From Streptomyces sp. NBC_01233 (GTDB lineage: Bacteria > Actinomycetota > Actinomycetes > Streptomycetales > Streptomycetaceae): 64,000 nt of DNA. A program made the position numbers and the translations under genes. Of this stretch, positions 39,491-48,898 are shown piece by piece (within the stretch, counting starts at the first letter, position 1; every line of letters begins with the position of its first letter). The DNA is taken from the NCBI RefSeq assembly GCF_035989305.1, contig NZ_CP108514.1, positions 8,846,501-8,910,500 on the forward strand, read 5' to 3'. The notes below the pieces were generated by a model, which was not told the origin of the DNA, ran no database searches, and saw only the letters and a list, made by a program, of their open reading frames with translations.

Positions 39491-39642
39491 GCGTCCTGCG
39501 GCACAGGGCCGGGCCCCGCAGCCGCCTCACCAGCCCCCGTACGGGCGCCCGCGGCCGGGTGCCGCCACCGGGCCGGGTCCCCGTCCCGGCCCGACCGGCC
39601 GACCCGATCCGCCGACCGGGCGCCCGTACGGGCCGTACGCCG

Positions 39643-39687
39643 CGCCCTGCACCGCAGGGCGGCGGGCGCGCCCGCCACGTGGCGGGC
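39643..39687 (+). terminator. Two adjacent hairpins downstream of sdhB
   Basis: CGCCCTGC-ACC-GCAGGGCG at 39643-39661 and the perfect palindrome GCCCGCCACGTGGCGGGC at 39670-39687. The rest of 39491-39770 holds no gene. Confidence 0.55.
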
Positions 39688-39770
39688 GGCCCTGCGCCGA
39701 TCGGCTGACCGGCACAGCCCAGCTCGCGCCGCGCCCCGGCGGCGCCCGGACCATGGGGGACAGTGGCCCC

Positions 39771-40421
39771 ATGCCACAAGCCCCCACCGGGTCCGGACCG
39801 CGCCGCCGAGCCGTACTGGCCGCCGCCCTCGCCCCGCTGGCCGCGGCCGGATGCTCCGGCGGGGAGGCCCCCCGCACTTCGGCACCCGGCCCGGAGGGCG
39901 GGCCCAAGGACGCCCTGATCATGGTGATCCGGCACGCGGAGAAGCCGTACGCCGGCGACTCCGGCCGGGACGAGGAGGGCGAGGACGATCCCGGCTCGCT
40001 GGCCGGCCGCGGCTGGCGCCGGGCCGAGCAGCTCCCGCGCCTCTTCCCGCCGGCCAAGCGCTCCTCGCTGCCCCGCCCTGCCGCGGTCTTCGCGGCCGGC
40101 GGCAAGGACCGCGCCCCCGCGCGGTGCAGGCAGACCGTGGCGGCGCTGGCCACCGCACTGCGCACCCCCGTCCGCGGAGAGTTCGCCGTCGGTGACGAAC
40201 CGGCCCTCGTCCAGGCCGTGTTGGCTGCGCCCATGCCCGTACTCGTCTGCTGGGAGCACAGTGGCGTGCCCCGCCTGATCCGGGCCCTCGGCGCCCACCA
40301 GCTCCCCGGCATCCCCGCGACCTGGCCCGACCGCTACGACCTCGTCTGGGAGTTCACCCGGCGCCGGGGCCAGTGGAGCTTCCGCGAACTGCCGCAGCAC
40401 CTGCTGCCGGGGGACGCGTAG
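39771..40421 (+). CDS. Histidine phosphatase superfamily lipoprotein
   Basis: 216 residues. Arginine-rich start PRRRAVLAAALAPLAAAGC, a lipobox with Cys near residue 28; Tat export is possible. The phosphoglycerate-mutase-like motif is MVIRHAEKPY. The second histidine lies in CWEHSGVPRLI. It probably hydrolyses phosphate esters outside the membrane; the substrate is unknown. ATG 39753 would add six residues and cannot be excluded. Confidence 0.82.
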   Translation: MPQAPTGSGPRRRAVLAAALAPLAAAGCSGGEAPRTSAPGPEGGPKDALIMVIRHAEKPYAGDSGRDEEGEDDPGSLAGRGWRRAEQLPRLFPPAKRSSLPRPAAVFAAGGKDRAPARCRQTVAALATALRTPVRGEFAVGDEPALVQAVLAAPMPVLVCWEHSGVPRLIRALGAHQLPGIPATWPDRYDLVWEFTRRRGQWSFRELPQHLLPGDA

Positions 40422-40422
40422 G

Positions 40423-40447
40423 CCTGCGGCCCCCGTTGACCCGCAGG
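40423..40447 (+). terminator. Stem-loop after the histidine phosphatase gene
   Basis: CCTGCGG / CCGCAGG with an 11-nt loop, starting one base after the stop codon. Confidence 0.5.
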
Positions 40448-40525
40448 GGGCCTCCGTGGAGGTCATCTGTCTTACGAGCAATCGGTGTTGGGGTAGCGGT
40501 GGCGCCCACGGGAAGGATCACGGGT

Positions 40526-41482
40526 GTGCGCCGAACCCCTGCCGCCCTGGCCGTCCTCGCCGTCACCGTCACCTCCGCCTTCTGCGTTCTCGCCGCGCCC
40601 GGACCGCCCGCTGCCGCGGCCCCCGCCACCGTCCTCGCCACCGTTCCCGCTGCCGTCCCCGAAGCCGGCATTGCCGCCGGCGCGGTCCGGCTGACCAGCT
40701 ACAACATCTGCGGCAACATGTGCTCCGGTCCGTCCTACGACGCGGAGCGCCGGATCGCGGCCGTGTCCGCCGAGGCCGACCCCGGGGGCTGGGGTGCCGA
40801 CCAGCTCTTCCTCCAGGAGGTGTGCGAGCACCAGTACGACGCGCTCCTCGACCGCCTGGGGCCGCTCGGCTACGACGGGTCCTACTCCGCCACCCTGCCG
40901 GCCGGGAACCCGGCCATCTGCGAGGGGCACGCGTACGGGAACGCCGTTCTCGTCCGCGGCCCGGTCTCGGACACGGCCGACCTCGACCTGACGGTGGGCG
41001 GCGAACGCGAACCGATCACGGTGCCCTGCGCCCTGGCCGCCCTCTCGGACCGGCCCACCTGGTCCTGCTCGGTCCACCTCTACTGGGACGACGGGACCCT
41101 CGCCGTACCCGAGGCCAACCGGCTGGCGGAGCAGGCCCGCAAGTGGCTGGACGACGGATTCGCCGTCGTCCTCGGCGGGGACTTCAACCACTCCCCGCGC
41201 ACCGCCACGCTGTCGCGCTTCTACCTGCCGGAACGAGGAGACGGCGCCCACGGATCCTTCATCGAGGCGGACGAGGGCGACCCGGAGTTCTTCGACCCCG
41301 CAGTCTGCCCGCCCGCCTCCACCTCCGCGTGCCGGTCGGGCGAGACGACCTTCGGCGCGAAGAAGCTCGACTACCTCTTCCTCAGCGCCCCGCACTTCCG
41401 GGCCGCGAGCGCCGACGCCCTTCCCCTCGACACGAAGGTCTCGGACCACAACCTGCTGCGCGTCTCGGCCACCGCCACCTGA
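40526..41482 (+). CDS. Secreted endonuclease/exonuclease/phosphatase-family protein
   Basis: 318 residues from GTG 40526 (GGAAGGA eight bases upstream). Signal peptide LAVLAVTVTSAFCVLAAPG. The EEP fold is shown by RLTSYNICGNMC, LFLQEVCEHQYDAL (catalytic Glu), AVVLGGDFNHSPR and TKVSDHNLLRV. It may act as a nuclease or phospholipid phosphodiesterase outside the cell. At least six cysteines suggest disulfides. Confidence 0.88.
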   Translation: MRRTPAALAVLAVTVTSAFCVLAAPGPPAAAAPATVLATVPAAVPEAGIAAGAVRLTSYNICGNMCSGPSYDAERRIAAVSAEADPGGWGADQLFLQEVCEHQYDALLDRLGPLGYDGSYSATLPAGNPAICEGHAYGNAVLVRGPVSDTADLDLTVGGEREPITVPCALAALSDRPTWSCSVHLYWDDGTLAVPEANRLAEQARKWLDDGFAVVLGGDFNHSPRTATLSRFYLPERGDGAHGSFIEADEGDPEFFDPAVCPPASTSACRSGETTFGAKKLDYLFLSAPHFRAASADALPLDTKVSDHNLLRVSATAT

Positions 41483-41532
41483 CCGCCACGCCCGACCGCC
41501 CGCCTGAGCGTCACGGTCTGACCTCCGTTCGA

Positions 41533-41590
41533 CCGTCCGGTCCAGTCCGTCCCGTCCGGTCCGGTCCGGTCCCGTCCGTCCGGTCCCGGC
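41533..41590. repeat. GTCCG-type pentamer repeats between convergent genes
   Basis: Imperfect tandem CCGGT/CCCGT pentamers between the nuclease and UvrA-like genes. Low complexity; no coding. Confidence 0.7.
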
Positions 41591-41612
41591 CGGGGCGGAG
41601 CCCGCCCGCCGC

Positions 41613-44015
41613 CTACCCGCCGAGCGCCCGCGCCAGGTAGGACGCCGTGCGGCCCCGGCCCGCCGCCGCCACCTGCGCCGGGGTGCCCTCCGCGACCACC
41701 CGGCCGCCCGCCGTACCGCCTCCCGGGCCCAGGTCGATCACCCAGTCCGCGCCCGCCACCACATCCATGTCGTGCTCCACGACCACCACCGAGTGCCCGG
41801 CGTCCACCAGCCCGTGCAACTGCCGCAGCAGCACCCGTACATCGGCCGGATGCAGCCCGGTCGTCGGCTCGTCCAGCAGGTACAGCGTGTGGTCCCGCCG
41901 CAGCCGCTGCAGCTCCGTGGCCAGCTTGATCCGCTGCGCCTCGCCACCCGAGAGCTCGGTGGCAGGCTGCCCCAGCCGCAGGTAGCCCAGCCCGATGTCC
42001 TCCAGCGCGCGCAGGCTGCGCGCCGCCGCCGGGACCTCCGCGAAGAAGCCGGCCGCGGACTCCACCGTCAGGCCGAGCACCTCCGCGATGTTCAGGCCCG
42101 CGTACCGGACCTCCAGGGTCTCGGAGTTGTACCGAGCGCCGGCGCACTCGGGGCACGGGGCGTACGTACTCGGCAGGAACAGCAGCTCCACCGACACGAA
42201 GCCCTCGCCCTGGCAGGTCTCGCACCGGCCGCCCGCCACGTTGAAGGAGAACCGGCCCGCCTTCCAGCCGCGGGCCTTCGCCTCCGGCGCCGCCGTGAAG
42301 AGCCGCCGTACGACGTCGAACAGGCCTGTGTACGTCGCCAGGTTGGACCGGGGGGTCCGGCCGATCGGCTTCTGGTCCACCTGCACGAGCCGCCGTACGG
42401 GAAAGTCCTGCTCGGCGAGCCGCTCGCCGACCTCGCGGGCCAGTACCTGCCCCACCAGCGTGGACTTCCCCGACCCCGAGACCCCGGTCACGGCCGTGAA
42501 CACCCCGAGCGGGAACCGCGCGTCCAGGTCCCGCAGGTTGTGCCGGTGCACCCCGGTCAGGCGGACCGCCCCGGTCGCCGTGCGCACCGGCCGCGGCGCC
42601 GCGGCCGGCTCCCGCGCCGCGAACAGGTGCCGGGCCGTCGCCGACCCCTCCACACCGGCCAGCTCCTGCGGCGGCCCGCTGTGGAGCACCTGCCCGCCGT
42701 GCTCCCCGGCCAGCGGCCCCACGTCCACCAGCCAGTCCGCGCGCCGCACCACGTCCAGATGGTGTTCGACGACGAAGACGGTGTTCCCGGCCTCCTTCAG
42801 CCGGTCCAGTACGCCGAGCAGCGCCTCCGTGTCGGCCGGGTGCAGCCCCGCCGACGGCTCGTCCAACACGTACACCACGCCGAACAGGCCCGACCGCAGC
42901 TGCGTCGCCAGCCGCAGCCGCTGCAGCTCGCCCGCGGAGAGGCTCGGCGCGGTCCGGTCCAGGCTCAGGTAGCCCAGTCCCAGCTCCGTGACCGGCCCGA
43001 TCCGGGAGCGCAGGTCCTCGGCGAGCACCCGGGCGGCCTCCCCGTCCAGCGGCGCCCCGTCCAGTACGGCGTCCAGGTCGGTCAGGGGCATCGCGGCCAG
43101 GTCGGCGATGCCGTGTCCCGCGAAGGTCACGGCCAGTGCCTCCGGACGCAGCCGCCGCCCTTCACACACCGGGCACGGCGAATCGGCGAGGAACCTCTCG
43201 GCGCGCGCCCGCAGTGTGGCGCTCTTGCTGTCGGCGAAGGTCCGCATGACGTAGCGGTGGGCGCTCATGTACGTGCCCTGGTAGGGCCGTTGGATCCGCT
43301 CGGCCTCCCGCACCGGGTGCACGGTCACCACCGGCTGCTCCTCGGTGAACAGGATCCACTCGCGGTCCTCCGCGGGCAGCTCCCGCCAGGGCCGGTCCAC
43401 GTCGTGGCCGAGCGTTTCCAGGACGTCCCGCAGGTTCTTGCCCTGCCAGGCACCGGGCCAGGCGGCGATGGCCCCCTGACGGATCGACAGGCCCGGGTCC
43501 GGAAGCAGTAGTTCCTCGCTGGTGCGGTGAATGCGGCCCAGCCCGTGGCACGAAGGGCAGGCGCCGGAGGCGGTGTTGGGCGAGAAGGCGTCGGAGTCCA
43601 GCCGCTCCGCACCGGGCGGATAGGTTCCGGCGCGGGAGTACGGCATCCGCAGGGAGTTGGACAGCAGGGTCACCGTGCCGACCGAGGAGCGCGAGCCGGG
43701 GGAGGAGCGGCGCTGCTCCAGCGAGACGGCCGGCGGCAGCCCGGTGACGGAGTCCACCTTCGGGGCGCCGATCTGGTGGATCAGCCGGCGGGCGTACGGG
43801 GCCACCGACTCGAAGTAGCGGCGCTGGGCCTCGGCGTAGAGCGTGCCGAAGGCGAGCGAGCTCTTGCCGGACCCGGACACCCCGGTGAACACGGTCAGCG
43901 CGTCGCGCGGGATGTCCACGTCGACGCCGCGCAGGTTGTGCTCCCGGGCGCCCCGGACCCGTACGAAGGGGTCGCGGGACGCGTGAGGATCGGTGGGCTG
44001 GTGCATTCGCCCCAT
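41613..44015 (-). CDS. UvrA-like ABC ATPase (short, UvrA2/DrrC type)
   Basis: 800 residues against about 950 for housekeeping UvrA. Two ABC halves: Walker [15 protein letters not shown] and [15 protein letters not shown]; signatures [16 protein letters not shown] and [16 protein letters not shown]; Walker [13 protein letters not shown] and [12 protein letters not shown]. Zinc modules are CPSCHGLG ... [12 protein letters not shown] and CETCQGEG ... [10 protein letters not shown]. The UvrB-binding insertion appears reduced. Relatives protect DNA in antibiotic producers. Upstream is the broken SpoIIE gene, two bases away. Confidence 0.9.
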   Translation of the reverse strand: MGRMHQPTDPHASRDPFVRVRGAREHNLRGVDVDIPRDALTVFTGVSGSGKSSLAFGTLYAEAQRRYFESVAPYARRLIHQIGAPKVDSVTGLPPAVSLEQRRSSPGSRSSVGTVTLLSNSLRMPYSRAGTYPPGAERLDSDAFSPNTASGACPSCHGLGRIHRTSEELLLPDPGLSIRQGAIAAWPGAWQGKNLRDVLETLGHDVDRPWRELPAEDREWILFTEEQPVVTVHPVREAERIQRPYQGTYMSAHRYVMRTFADSKSATLRARAERFLADSPCPVCEGRRLRPEALAVTFAGHGIADLAAMPLTDLDAVLDGAPLDGEAARVLAEDLRSRIGPVTELGLGYLSLDRTAPSLSAGELQRLRLATQLRSGLFGVVYVLDEPSAGLHPADTEALLGVLDRLKEAGNTVFVVEHHLDVVRRADWLVDVGPLAGEHGGQVLHSGPPQELAGVEGSATARHLFAAREPAAAPRPVRTATGAVRLTGVHRHNLRDLDARFPLGVFTAVTGVSGSGKSTLVGQVLAREVGERLAEQDFPVRRLVQVDQKPIGRTPRSNLATYTGLFDVVRRLFTAAPEAKARGWKAGRFSFNVAGGRCETCQGEGFVSVELLFLPSTYAPCPECAGARYNSETLEVRYAGLNIAEVLGLTVESAAGFFAEVPAAARSLRALEDIGLGYLRLGQPATELSGGEAQRIKLATELQRLRRDHTLYLLDEPTTGLHPADVRVLLRQLHGLVDAGHSVVVVEHDMDVVAGADWVIDLGPGGGTAGGRVVAEGTPAQVAAAGRGRTASYLARALGG

Positions 44016-44016
44016 T

Positions 44017-45737
44017 TTAGGGCCTCACCGGCTGTGCGGCGGCGTCGGTGACCGTCGGCCGTGCCGGCCTCGGCAACGAAGGCCGGCCCTGGCCCTGGAC
44101 GTCGCCGATGGCGGCGACGACCGTCGACGGGCTGGGCCGGATCAGATCGTAGAAGTCGCCGCCGATGTCCATGCCGTGCCCGGCCGGCCGGTAGCGGGCG
44201 GTGACCTCCAGATCCGGGACGGGCGGCAAGGTGTGGGGGAGGAGTCCGGTCTGCAGGGTGTGGGCCAGGGCGTGCTTGGCGTCGTAGAGGCGGGCCCGGT
44301 CCAGTGCCTGGGCGATCAGCCCGGCCAGTGAGGTCAGCAGGGCCCGTTCGGCGGGCGGGAAGGGGCGGGGCTGGTCGTACGAGAGGATCAGCGAGCCCAC
44401 CGAGCGACCGGAGACGGTCAGCGGCAGGAACGCCCAGGCGTTGCGTCCCTCGTGACGGGGCGCGGTGGGGTGGGCGCTGCGGAACTCCTCGTAGCTGGAG
44501 AAGAAGACCGGGGCACCGGTGGCCAGCACCTGCGCGTTGGTGACGCTCGACGTCAGCGGCGCGCCGTCGAACCCTGTGATGAACCCGGGCCGGTAGCCGC
44601 GGTGGCCGACGATCCGCAGCCGCCCTTCCTCGACCGCCATGAGGACCAGGCCGTGCGGGCCGAGTGCCGGAACGATCTGATCGGCCAGCCGCTCCACCAC
44701 GTCGCGGACGCCGACGGCCTCGGCAAGGGCGGCGGCCAAGTGGGTGGTAAAGCCCCAGGGCCCCCACCGGCTCCTGGGCCGCGTGCGGAAACAGCGCCGT
44801 GGACGGGGAGGGGGGCGAAAGCGGCGGGGTCGGCCGTCGCGGAGGCGACCGTTGCGGCGGGGGAGATGTGCAGGCTGATGCCGCGCGCGTCCGGATAGAG
44901 CTGGAAGAACAGGCGTACGTCGGGTGGGCGCACCGCGGTGAAGCCCGTCGGCCGGCGGGCCACCACGGCGGCCCGGTAGCGGTCCTCGACGAGGGGATCG
45001 CGCAGCCATGGCAGCACCTCCCAGGGGCGCCTGCCCAGGAGCTGCGACGCTTCGGCGCCGACCAGGTCGGCGCCTGCCGCGTTGATGAACGTGACCTGGC
45101 CGTCGAGGTCCAGTGCACAGCAGCCCAGGGGCATCCGTTCGGTGAAGTCGAGGGCGGCCGCCGCCCGCGCAGGGTCCCCCTGCCGCCGGACCGGTGCGGG
45201 GACGAAGCGCGGCGCACCCTCGGGCGGCCACTCCTCGCCGGCCTCCACGCCCTTCGTCGCAGCCTGCCGCAGACGCTGACCCGCCCGGCCGGCGAAGGTC
45301 TCGATCGCCTCCTGCTCCTGCTCGCCGAGCTCTGGCGGGTGCCAGACCGGCCACAGCAGGACGATGCCGCCCCGCACCTCGTCGTCGCCGTCGGCGAGCG
45401 GGGCCGCGGCGAGGAGGAACTCGTACGGGAGCACCAGTCCCAGCCGCGGGTACCGGCGGGCGACTTCCTCCTGGCCGCCGCCCAGCCAGACCAGCCGCCG
45501 CTCGCGGACGGCGTCGGACACGGGGATGGCCTCGTCGAGGGAGATCCGCGCCCACGGAGCGGCGATGGGCGGGGGTGCCCCCGCCACGAGCCCGAGCCGC
45601 AGGATCCGCTCGCCCAACCCCAGCAGGTACACCAGGCCCACCGAGGCGCCCGTCTCCTCCACGAGGTCGGCCAAGAGCCCGTCCAGCCGGTCCAGACCAT
45701 GGCCGGCCGTCCAGTCCGTCCTGCCCGTGTGCCGCAC
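44017..45737 (-). pseudogene. GAF-PAS-GAF-SpoIIE phosphatase, frameshifted and C-terminally truncated
   Basis: From GTG 45737 (AGGTGA ribosome site) the first frame encodes a GAF domain (GASVGLVYLLGLGERILRLG) and a PAS domain (MPLGCCALDLDGQVTFINAA). Around 44750-44770 the match shifts frame. It continues as LAAALAEAVGVRDVVERLAD, GFITGFDGAPLTSS and the SpoIIE start HGMDIGGDFYDLI ... AAIGDVQGQG. It then ends at a stop at 44017 without the rest of the phosphatase domain. Both lesions should inactivate it. The intact paralogue type is at 11433-13499. Confidence 0.82.
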
Positions 45738-45928
45738 GGTCGCTCACCTGGACCTGGGGTGAATATCGCCCATAAGGGGACGATAGTCCCAGGGCTCGAA
45801 GCCCTCTCCTCCTGACCGCAGTCGGCGGGCGGATGCGCTCCTCCCGATGACCGGACTGGCGGTGGCGGTGCAGTCGGACCCGCGGAAGGGCACCTCGGCC
45901 GGACCCGCCCGGTCGGCCGTGTACGGCG

Positions 45929-46390
45929 TCACCGACGGCGCGCGGAACCCCCGGTCCGCGGTGTGGGGCCGGGGTCCAGGGCTTCGCGGTCGGCGGCGCG
46001 GGCCGTGCCTGCGGCGCGTGCGGATTCCGCGGCCTGCCTCAGCGTCCGGCGCAGCGGCCGGGTAGGCGCGGTGTGGCGGCCCTGGCCGTCGGGCCGGGCG
46101 AGCTCGTCGGTGCGGTCCAGGAGTTGCCGGGGCTGGGCCTGCCAGTTGTAGGTGAAGAAGGCGACGCCCCGGGAGTGGGTGTCGCGGGCGAGGCCGAGCA
46201 GGTGGTGCAGGCCGGCCACGTCGAGGAACGACAGGCGGCGCATGTCGCACGCCACCACGGCGACACCTCTGCCGAGGGCTGCCCGCACGTCGTTCAGGGC
46301 TCGGCCGGAGTCGACGTCCAGCTCTCCGACCGGGGTGACGTGCAAGGTCGCACCGTAGCGTCTGATGCTGATCTCGAAGTCTTTCCGCAT
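45929..46390 (-). CDS. STAS-domain anti-sigma-factor antagonist-like protein
   Basis: 153 residues. The STAS fold covers about 1-110: HVTPVGELDVDSGRALNDVR and VACDMRRLSFLDVAGLHHLL. The normally phosphorylated serine (DSSG) is replaced: D57-V58-A59-G60. It therefore may not obey the usual kinase/phosphatase switch. An Arg/Ala-rich tail of 40 residues is probably disordered. It lies 191 bp upstream of the broken phosphatase on the same strand, possibly the remains of a partner-switching pair. Confidence 0.85.
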   Translation of the reverse strand: MRKDFEISIRRYGATLHVTPVGELDVDSGRALNDVRAALGRGVAVVACDMRRLSFLDVAGLHHLLGLARDTHSRGVAFFTYNWQAQPRQLLDRTDELARPDGQGRHTAPTRPLRRTLRQAAESARAAGTARAADREALDPGPTPRTGGSARRR

Positions 46391-46571
46391 GATGCCCCGT
46401 CTCGCCCGACAGCGGGGTGGTCCCTTCGATACTCGTCCCGCACACGGGTCGCCTGCAACCTCCGCCCGGCCGCGGGCTCCGCGAGCGGAGGGGCACGTGA
46501 CAGGACCCGGCCGGGTGTGACTACGGGCCCCGGCCGGGTCCTGCGTGCGTGGGGTGTGACGACGTGAACGG

Positions 46572-46778
46572 TCAGTGTTCTTCGTCGCGCACCTCGTCCT
46601 CGCGGCGTTCGCGGCTCATCTCGTCCTCGCGGCGCCGCTTGAGCTCCTCCGGGCTCTTGCCCCGGGCGCCCTCCTGGCCGGCACCGGGGTGGACGGGGTC
46701 CTGGCCCGGGCGGCGCATGTGCTCCTGCTCCCCGCGGCCCTTGCCCGGCTCCTGGCGCTTGTCCTGCGTACCGCCCAT
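46572..46778 (-). CDS. Small highly charged protein
   Basis: 68 residues, MGGTQDKRQEPGKGRGEQEH onward, almost entirely polar (Arg, Glu, Asp, Gly, Lys), with KSPEELKRRREDEMSRERR. Probably disordered or a single helix. GAGGAGT precedes the ATG 46778. Such small hydrophilic proteins can be stress-related, but nothing specific is shown here. Confidence 0.6.
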   Translation of the reverse strand: MGGTQDKRQEPGKGRGEQEHMRRPGQDPVHPGAGQEGARGKSPEELKRRREDEMSRERREDEVRDEEH

Positions 46779-46983
46779 GACGGTGACTCCTCTATGACGC
46801 GTGGTCTGCGGATTCCTCCCGCCAACGCTCACACAGAAAGTGACATATCGCATCATTTACGTCACCGGGTGTGGTGGGCGGGCGATGCCCGGGCGGGGTC
46901 GGCCGGGTCGGGATGCGGACGGCGGGCCCGCCACCGACGATGGGCGGCGTACCCATCCGCTGACGCCGTCAGGAGCCCGCCCC

Positions 46984-47259
46984 ATGCTGGAGCGCACGCT
47001 GCACAAGGACCGCACCGAGGTCACCTTCATCCTTCCCGCGGACATCCCTCCGGGTCCGGTGAGCGTGGTCGGTGACTTCAACGACTGGCGGCCCGGAGTC
47101 CACATCCTCAAGGCCCGCAAGGACGGCAAGCGCGCGGTCACGGTCGCGCTGCCCATGGAGAGCGTCCACTCGTTCCGCTACCTGGCCGCGGGCGACTACT
47201 GGTTCAACGACGAAAGCGCCGGCGACCAGGACGGCCCCAACAGCCGCCTGCACACCTGA
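46984..47259 (+). CDS. Isoamylase early-set (CBM48/AMPK-beta-like) domain protein
   Basis: 91 residues, a stand-alone immunoglobulin-like domain: RTEVTFILPADIPPGPVSVV then GDFNDWRPGVHILKARKDGK and FRYLAAGDYWFNDESAGD. The GDFNDW motif is the carbohydrate-contact hallmark of the glycogen-binding/isoamylase N-terminal fold. It has no enzyme domain and may bind glycogen or another partner. Confidence 0.88.
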   Translation: MLERTLHKDRTEVTFILPADIPPGPVSVVGDFNDWRPGVHILKARKDGKRAVTVALPMESVHSFRYLAAGDYWFNDESAGDQDGPNSRLHT

Positions 47260-47387
47260 TCCGCGGGGGAGGTGCGGCCCGGCCCCGACGATCCACACAC
47301 CGCTGACCTCCCTAAGGACAAGCACCGTCGGTCGCCATCGAGGGGCCGGCCGGTCCCGCAGGCGATTCGTCCTGGCCGCCGGCCTCC

Positions 47388-47498
47388 TCAGGGGTGTTTC
47401 ACCATCCGGCGCCGCAGCCTGTCGTAGATGGGTTCGCTCCGCAGCCGGTCCGCGGTCACGGCCGCGCCGAAACACGCGATGAGCAGCGGGGCCAGCAG
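47388..47498 (-). pseudogene. C-terminal end of a ClC chloride channel gene
   Basis: The minus strand reads LLAPLLIACFGAAVTADRLR then SEPIYDRLRRRMVKHP and TGA. A last hydrophobic helix plus an S-x-x-IY-x-x-L ending fits ClC channels. Upstream sequence (above 47498) is unrelated. Confidence 0.6.
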
Positions 47499-47499
47499 C

Positions 47500-47650
47500 T
47501 ACGCCGCCGCAGCCGGCGGCAGCCTCGCCCTGGCCGCCGTGCCCGGACAAGCCATGCGACTGCTGTCCATCACCGGCGCGGACGCCGTCTTCACCCTTCA
47601 TGCCAGCCCCGCCCGCTCCGACCCTCAGTCGGCCGAGCGACGCCCGTCGC
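47500..47650 (+). pseudogene. C-terminal end of a STAS-domain antagonist gene
   Basis: Plus strand: AAAAGGSLALAAVPGQAMRL then LSITGADAVFTLHASPA, the last strand-helix of STAS proteins (GGSLxLxxVPxxxxRLLxxTG). Everything upstream of 47500 belongs to the ClC relic. The rest of 47260-47830 holds no gene. Confidence 0.65.
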
Positions 47651-47830
47651 ACGCTCCGAGCCGGTGGGAATCGCGCCGAGCGTCAGGAACGGCTCTAAAC
47701 CGCCGAAGAGGTATGCCCCAAAGGTGACTTTCTGTCACCTGAATCCATCGGATAGCAATGACGTGGCGCCTGGCACGGCCCGCCGACGGTCGGCGGGGGT
47801 GACCCCAGCGCGCCGAGGAAGGAACGTCTC

Positions 47831-48196
47831 GTGACCCGCAGCCGTTACGCCGCCGCTCTCGCCACCATGGCCGTCACCGCCCTCGCGATCACCGCGAGCC
47901 CCGCCTCAGCGGCACCCGGCGACACTCTCACGACCTGCTCCAGCACGCTCACCCCTGACGGTTGGGTGGACGCCCAGTGGTGGAACAGCGGCGGGTGCGG
48001 CTCCGGCTTCACGCCCAACACCAAGCAGATCAAGGACCTCAGAGGCTATCCCGTCGGTACCCAGGTCAACGCCTGCGCGTCCACGTGGCCGCCCGCCGGC
48101 TGGACCATCACCAGCACCTACTACTCGAGCGGCTGCCGCTACTCGGTCGTCCCCAGCTTCAACCCCAACACCTGGACCCTGAAGCGCACTTCCTGA
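47831..48196 (+). CDS. Small secreted protein with two internal repeats
   Basis: 121 residues from GTG 47831 (GAAGGA upstream). Signal peptide ends near ASPASAAPG. The mature part is two similar units of about 40 residues: TCSSTLTPDGWVDAQWWNSG-GC and ACASTWPPAGWTITSTYYSS-GC. The four cysteines are placed so that each unit could close one disulfide. Rich in aromatic residues and Ser/Thr. Unknown role outside the cell; could be a ligand, inhibitor or wall-associated peptide. Confidence 0.75.
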   Translation: MTRSRYAAALATMAVTALAITASPASAAPGDTLTTCSSTLTPDGWVDAQWWNSGGCGSGFTPNTKQIKDLRGYPVGTQVNACASTWPPAGWTITSTYYSSGCRYSVVPSFNPNTWTLKRTS

Positions 48197-48341
48197 CCTC
48201 GCGCCAGGTTCCTTCGCCGCTTGGTCTGCGGGCTCCGCACATTCTTCTCGGAGCCCGCAGACCGCTGCGAGCCGGTGGCGGGGCGGCGGTGACCCATCGT
48301 CATGGGGGTGACGCACGACGCGGTCCGGCGTTGTTCCGGGC

Positions 48342-48533
48342 ATGGATGACATGCTGGACGTGCTCCTCGACGGGGTCACCGAGCCGCGCCTGAAATTGAT
48401 CAGCGCAGACGAGGCGAGGGCCCTGATGGTCCTCCTCGGGGTGCTCGAACAGGACGCGCAGCCCGAGGAGGTCCGCCATGCCGCCGCAGAGATGCGCTGC
48501 CGCATGGCAACCCGCCTGGCCCTTTCCGCGTAA
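48342..48533 (+). CDS. Small acidic helical protein, unknown
   Basis: 63 residues: [20 protein letters not shown] then a helix [20 protein letters not shown]. No signal peptide or motif. The stop TAA (48531-48533) overlaps the first codon of the aldo/keto reductase relic, so its 3' end may have been shaped by the same rearrangement. Coding is plausible but not certain. Confidence 0.45.
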   Translation: MDDMLDVLLDGVTEPRLKLISADEARALMVLLGVLEQDAQPEEVRHAAAEMRCRMATRLALSA

Positions 48534-48765
48534 GTCCGTCGCGCAGGTCGTCCTGCGCCGGCTGACGCAGCGCGGCGTCGTCGCGATCCCCAAGTCCGTC
48601 CGCGCCGAGCGCATGGCGGAGAACATCGACATCTTCGACTTCGAACTCACCGACGAACAGATGGCCGCCATCGCCACCCTGGACACGGGAGCGTCGCAGT
48701 TCTTCGACCACCACGACCCCGAGGTCGTCTCCTGGCTCGCCGAGCGCCGCGTCGACGCCCGACCC
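48532..48765 (+). pseudogene. Aldo/keto reductase C-terminal fragment
   Basis: Reads [40 protein letters not shown] and [20 protein letters not shown], the well-known end of AKR enzymes with the IPKS coenzyme motif. The catalytic barrel before it is absent. 48766-48898 shows nothing further. Confidence 0.85.
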
Positions 48766-48898
48766 ACCCGCGGCGCCCAACGGGGCAGACGGCGTTCCCG
48801 CAAGGAGGCCCGCGTCGGCACGGCGGGCCGGTGCGCGCCGGCTACCGCAGATCGGTTGACACCGCGTCACCACCGCGAACCGGCACGGTCCGCCGGCG

